NCBI GenBank assembly: GCA_938003595.1
Contig: CALKYH010000061.1
Coordinates: forward strand, 1-6,437
Origin: an uncultured bacterium
GTDB lineage: Bacteria > Planctomycetota > Phycisphaerae > Phycisphaerales > UBA1924
Direction of reading: 5' to 3'
Length of the DNA stretch: 6,437 bases
Shown one piece after another: positions 6,094 through 6,437 of the stretch. Under the pieces are notes generated by a model. That model saw only the letters and a program-made list of their open reading frames with translations. It had not been told where the DNA came from and searched no databases. Position 1 is the first letter of the stretch, and the number at the start of each line of letters is the position of its first letter. Both the position numbers and the translations under genes were made by a program.

Positions 6094-6111
6094 TCTCCCA
6101 TGAGCGGGAGA
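6094..6111 (-). promoter_or_regulatory. Ribosome site of the dockerin gene held in a hairpin
   Basis: The minus strand reads TCTCCC (6111-6106), a 6-nt loop, then GGGAGA (6099-6094), which is the Shine-Dalgarno sequence 6 nt before ATG. The 6-bp stem would hide the ribosome site and could lower or control translation. Confidence 0.45.
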
Positions 6112-6137
6112 GGTCGAATCGGCCGCTCCCTACAGGC

Positions 6138-6166
6138 AACATATCGAGGCATGGGCCCCGCGCCAA
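6138..6166 (-). promoter_or_regulatory. Candidate sigma-70-type promoter of the dockerin gene
   Basis: The minus strand has TTGGCG (6166-6161), a 17-nt spacer and TATGTT (6143-6138), each with 4 of 6 consensus matches, ending 50 nt before the start codon. Its first spacer bases continue a GGCGCGG string that is also seen in the two promoter-like blocks above, but the rest does not match. Confidence 0.35.
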
Positions 6167-6248
6167 CAAATTCTTCGCGATGGGGCGGCTTGTCCGCGGC
6201 CCCGCAGGGCCTCAGAGGAGGCTTCGATGGAGCCGATTTCGGGGGAAG

Positions 6249-6437
6249 TCAGTACGCCGCGCACTGCATGATGCCCTCGGTGATCCGGGGCGCCTCGGGC
6301 AGGTACTCCAGCTCCAGCTTGTAGTACGGCATGACGGTGTCGAAGCCGCACACGCGCTGGATCGGCGCCTTGAGGTGCAGGAACGCGCGCTCCTGGACCA
6401 TCGTTGCGATCTCCGCGCCGAAGCCGCAGGTCTTGGG
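6249..6437 (-). CDS. pdhB: E1 beta subunit of a pyruvate-dehydrogenase-type complex, C-terminal 62 residues only
   Basis: The right edge cuts into the gene; 62 codons and the TGA (6251-6249) are visible. The peptide TCGFGAEIATMVQERAFLHL, then KAPIQRVCGFDTVMPYYKLE and LEYLPEAPRITEGI, is the end of the transketolase C-terminal domain of E1 beta subunits. The typical features are GxGAEI, the APIxRVxGxDT strand, and the PY...LE..YLP segment that helps bind the partner subunit. E1 decarboxylates the 2-oxo acid with thiamine diphosphate and passes the acyl group to the E2 lipoyl arm. The E2 gene lies 5.1 kb further along on the same strand. Whether E1 alpha is fused or adjacent is outside the window. 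The C-terminus ends soon after the last helix, the normal place. Branched-chain oxo-acid dehydrogenase E1 beta is an alternative. Confidence 0.87.
   Translation of the reverse strand, partial: PKTCGFGAEIATMVQERAFLHLKAPIQRVCGFDTVMPYYKLELEYLPEAPRITEGIMQCAAY

Noticed and set aside
6198..6222. Small hairpins after the E1 beta gene (GGCCC/GGGCC and GCCTC/GAGGC)
   Set aside because: The stems are only 5 bp, share bases with each other, and have no T-run on the minus strand, so they cannot be called a terminator.

Overview
The window is high-GC DNA that most likely comes from a planctomycete of the class Phycisphaerae. Three things point there: exported proteins with PEP-CTERM-like tails in which PEP is replaced by PAP or PTP before a hydrophobic stretch and an RRRR end, a secreted protein with a dockerin-type calcium-binding tail, and the general Ala/Arg-rich coding style. 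The taxon is an inference; no rRNA or marker gene is present.

Layout, left to right. At 1-1154 (minus) lies the N-terminal 384 codons of a 2-oxo-acid dehydrogenase E2 acyltransferase, cut by the left edge. A 306-bp divergent spacer follows. At 1461-2306 (plus) is a membrane methyltransferase that looks like MddA, which makes dimethyl sulfide from methanethiol. At 2385-3281 (minus) is an exported six-bladed beta-propeller-like protein with a PEP-CTERM-like tail and a clear intrinsic terminator. At 3488-4324 (plus) is a GNAT acetyltransferase. At 4609-5265 (plus) is a second exported PEP-CTERM-like protein with its own strong terminator. At 5338-6087 (minus) is a secreted protein with a laminin-B-like domain plus dockerin repeat. 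At 6249-6437 (minus) are the last 62 codons of an E1 beta subunit of a 2-oxo-acid dehydrogenase, cut by the right edge.

The two edge genes encode partners of one enzyme complex (E1 beta and E2 of a pyruvate-dehydrogenase-type complex). They have the same orientation but are separated by about 5.1 kb holding five unrelated, mostly cell-envelope genes with their own promoters and terminators. The five intervening genes do not form an operon: strands alternate and each unit appears to be transcribed alone.

The most unusual signal is regulatory. The two PEP-CTERM-like genes, on opposite strands and about 1.1 kb apart, are each preceded by an almost identical promoter-like block: TTGA.G, then a spacer containing CGCAGGCCGG and CGCGG, then a -10-like ACCAT. 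Each block is followed by a long leader with RNA-hairpin potential. Nothing in the window looks like a CRISPR array, tRNA, rRNA, transposon or phage gene.
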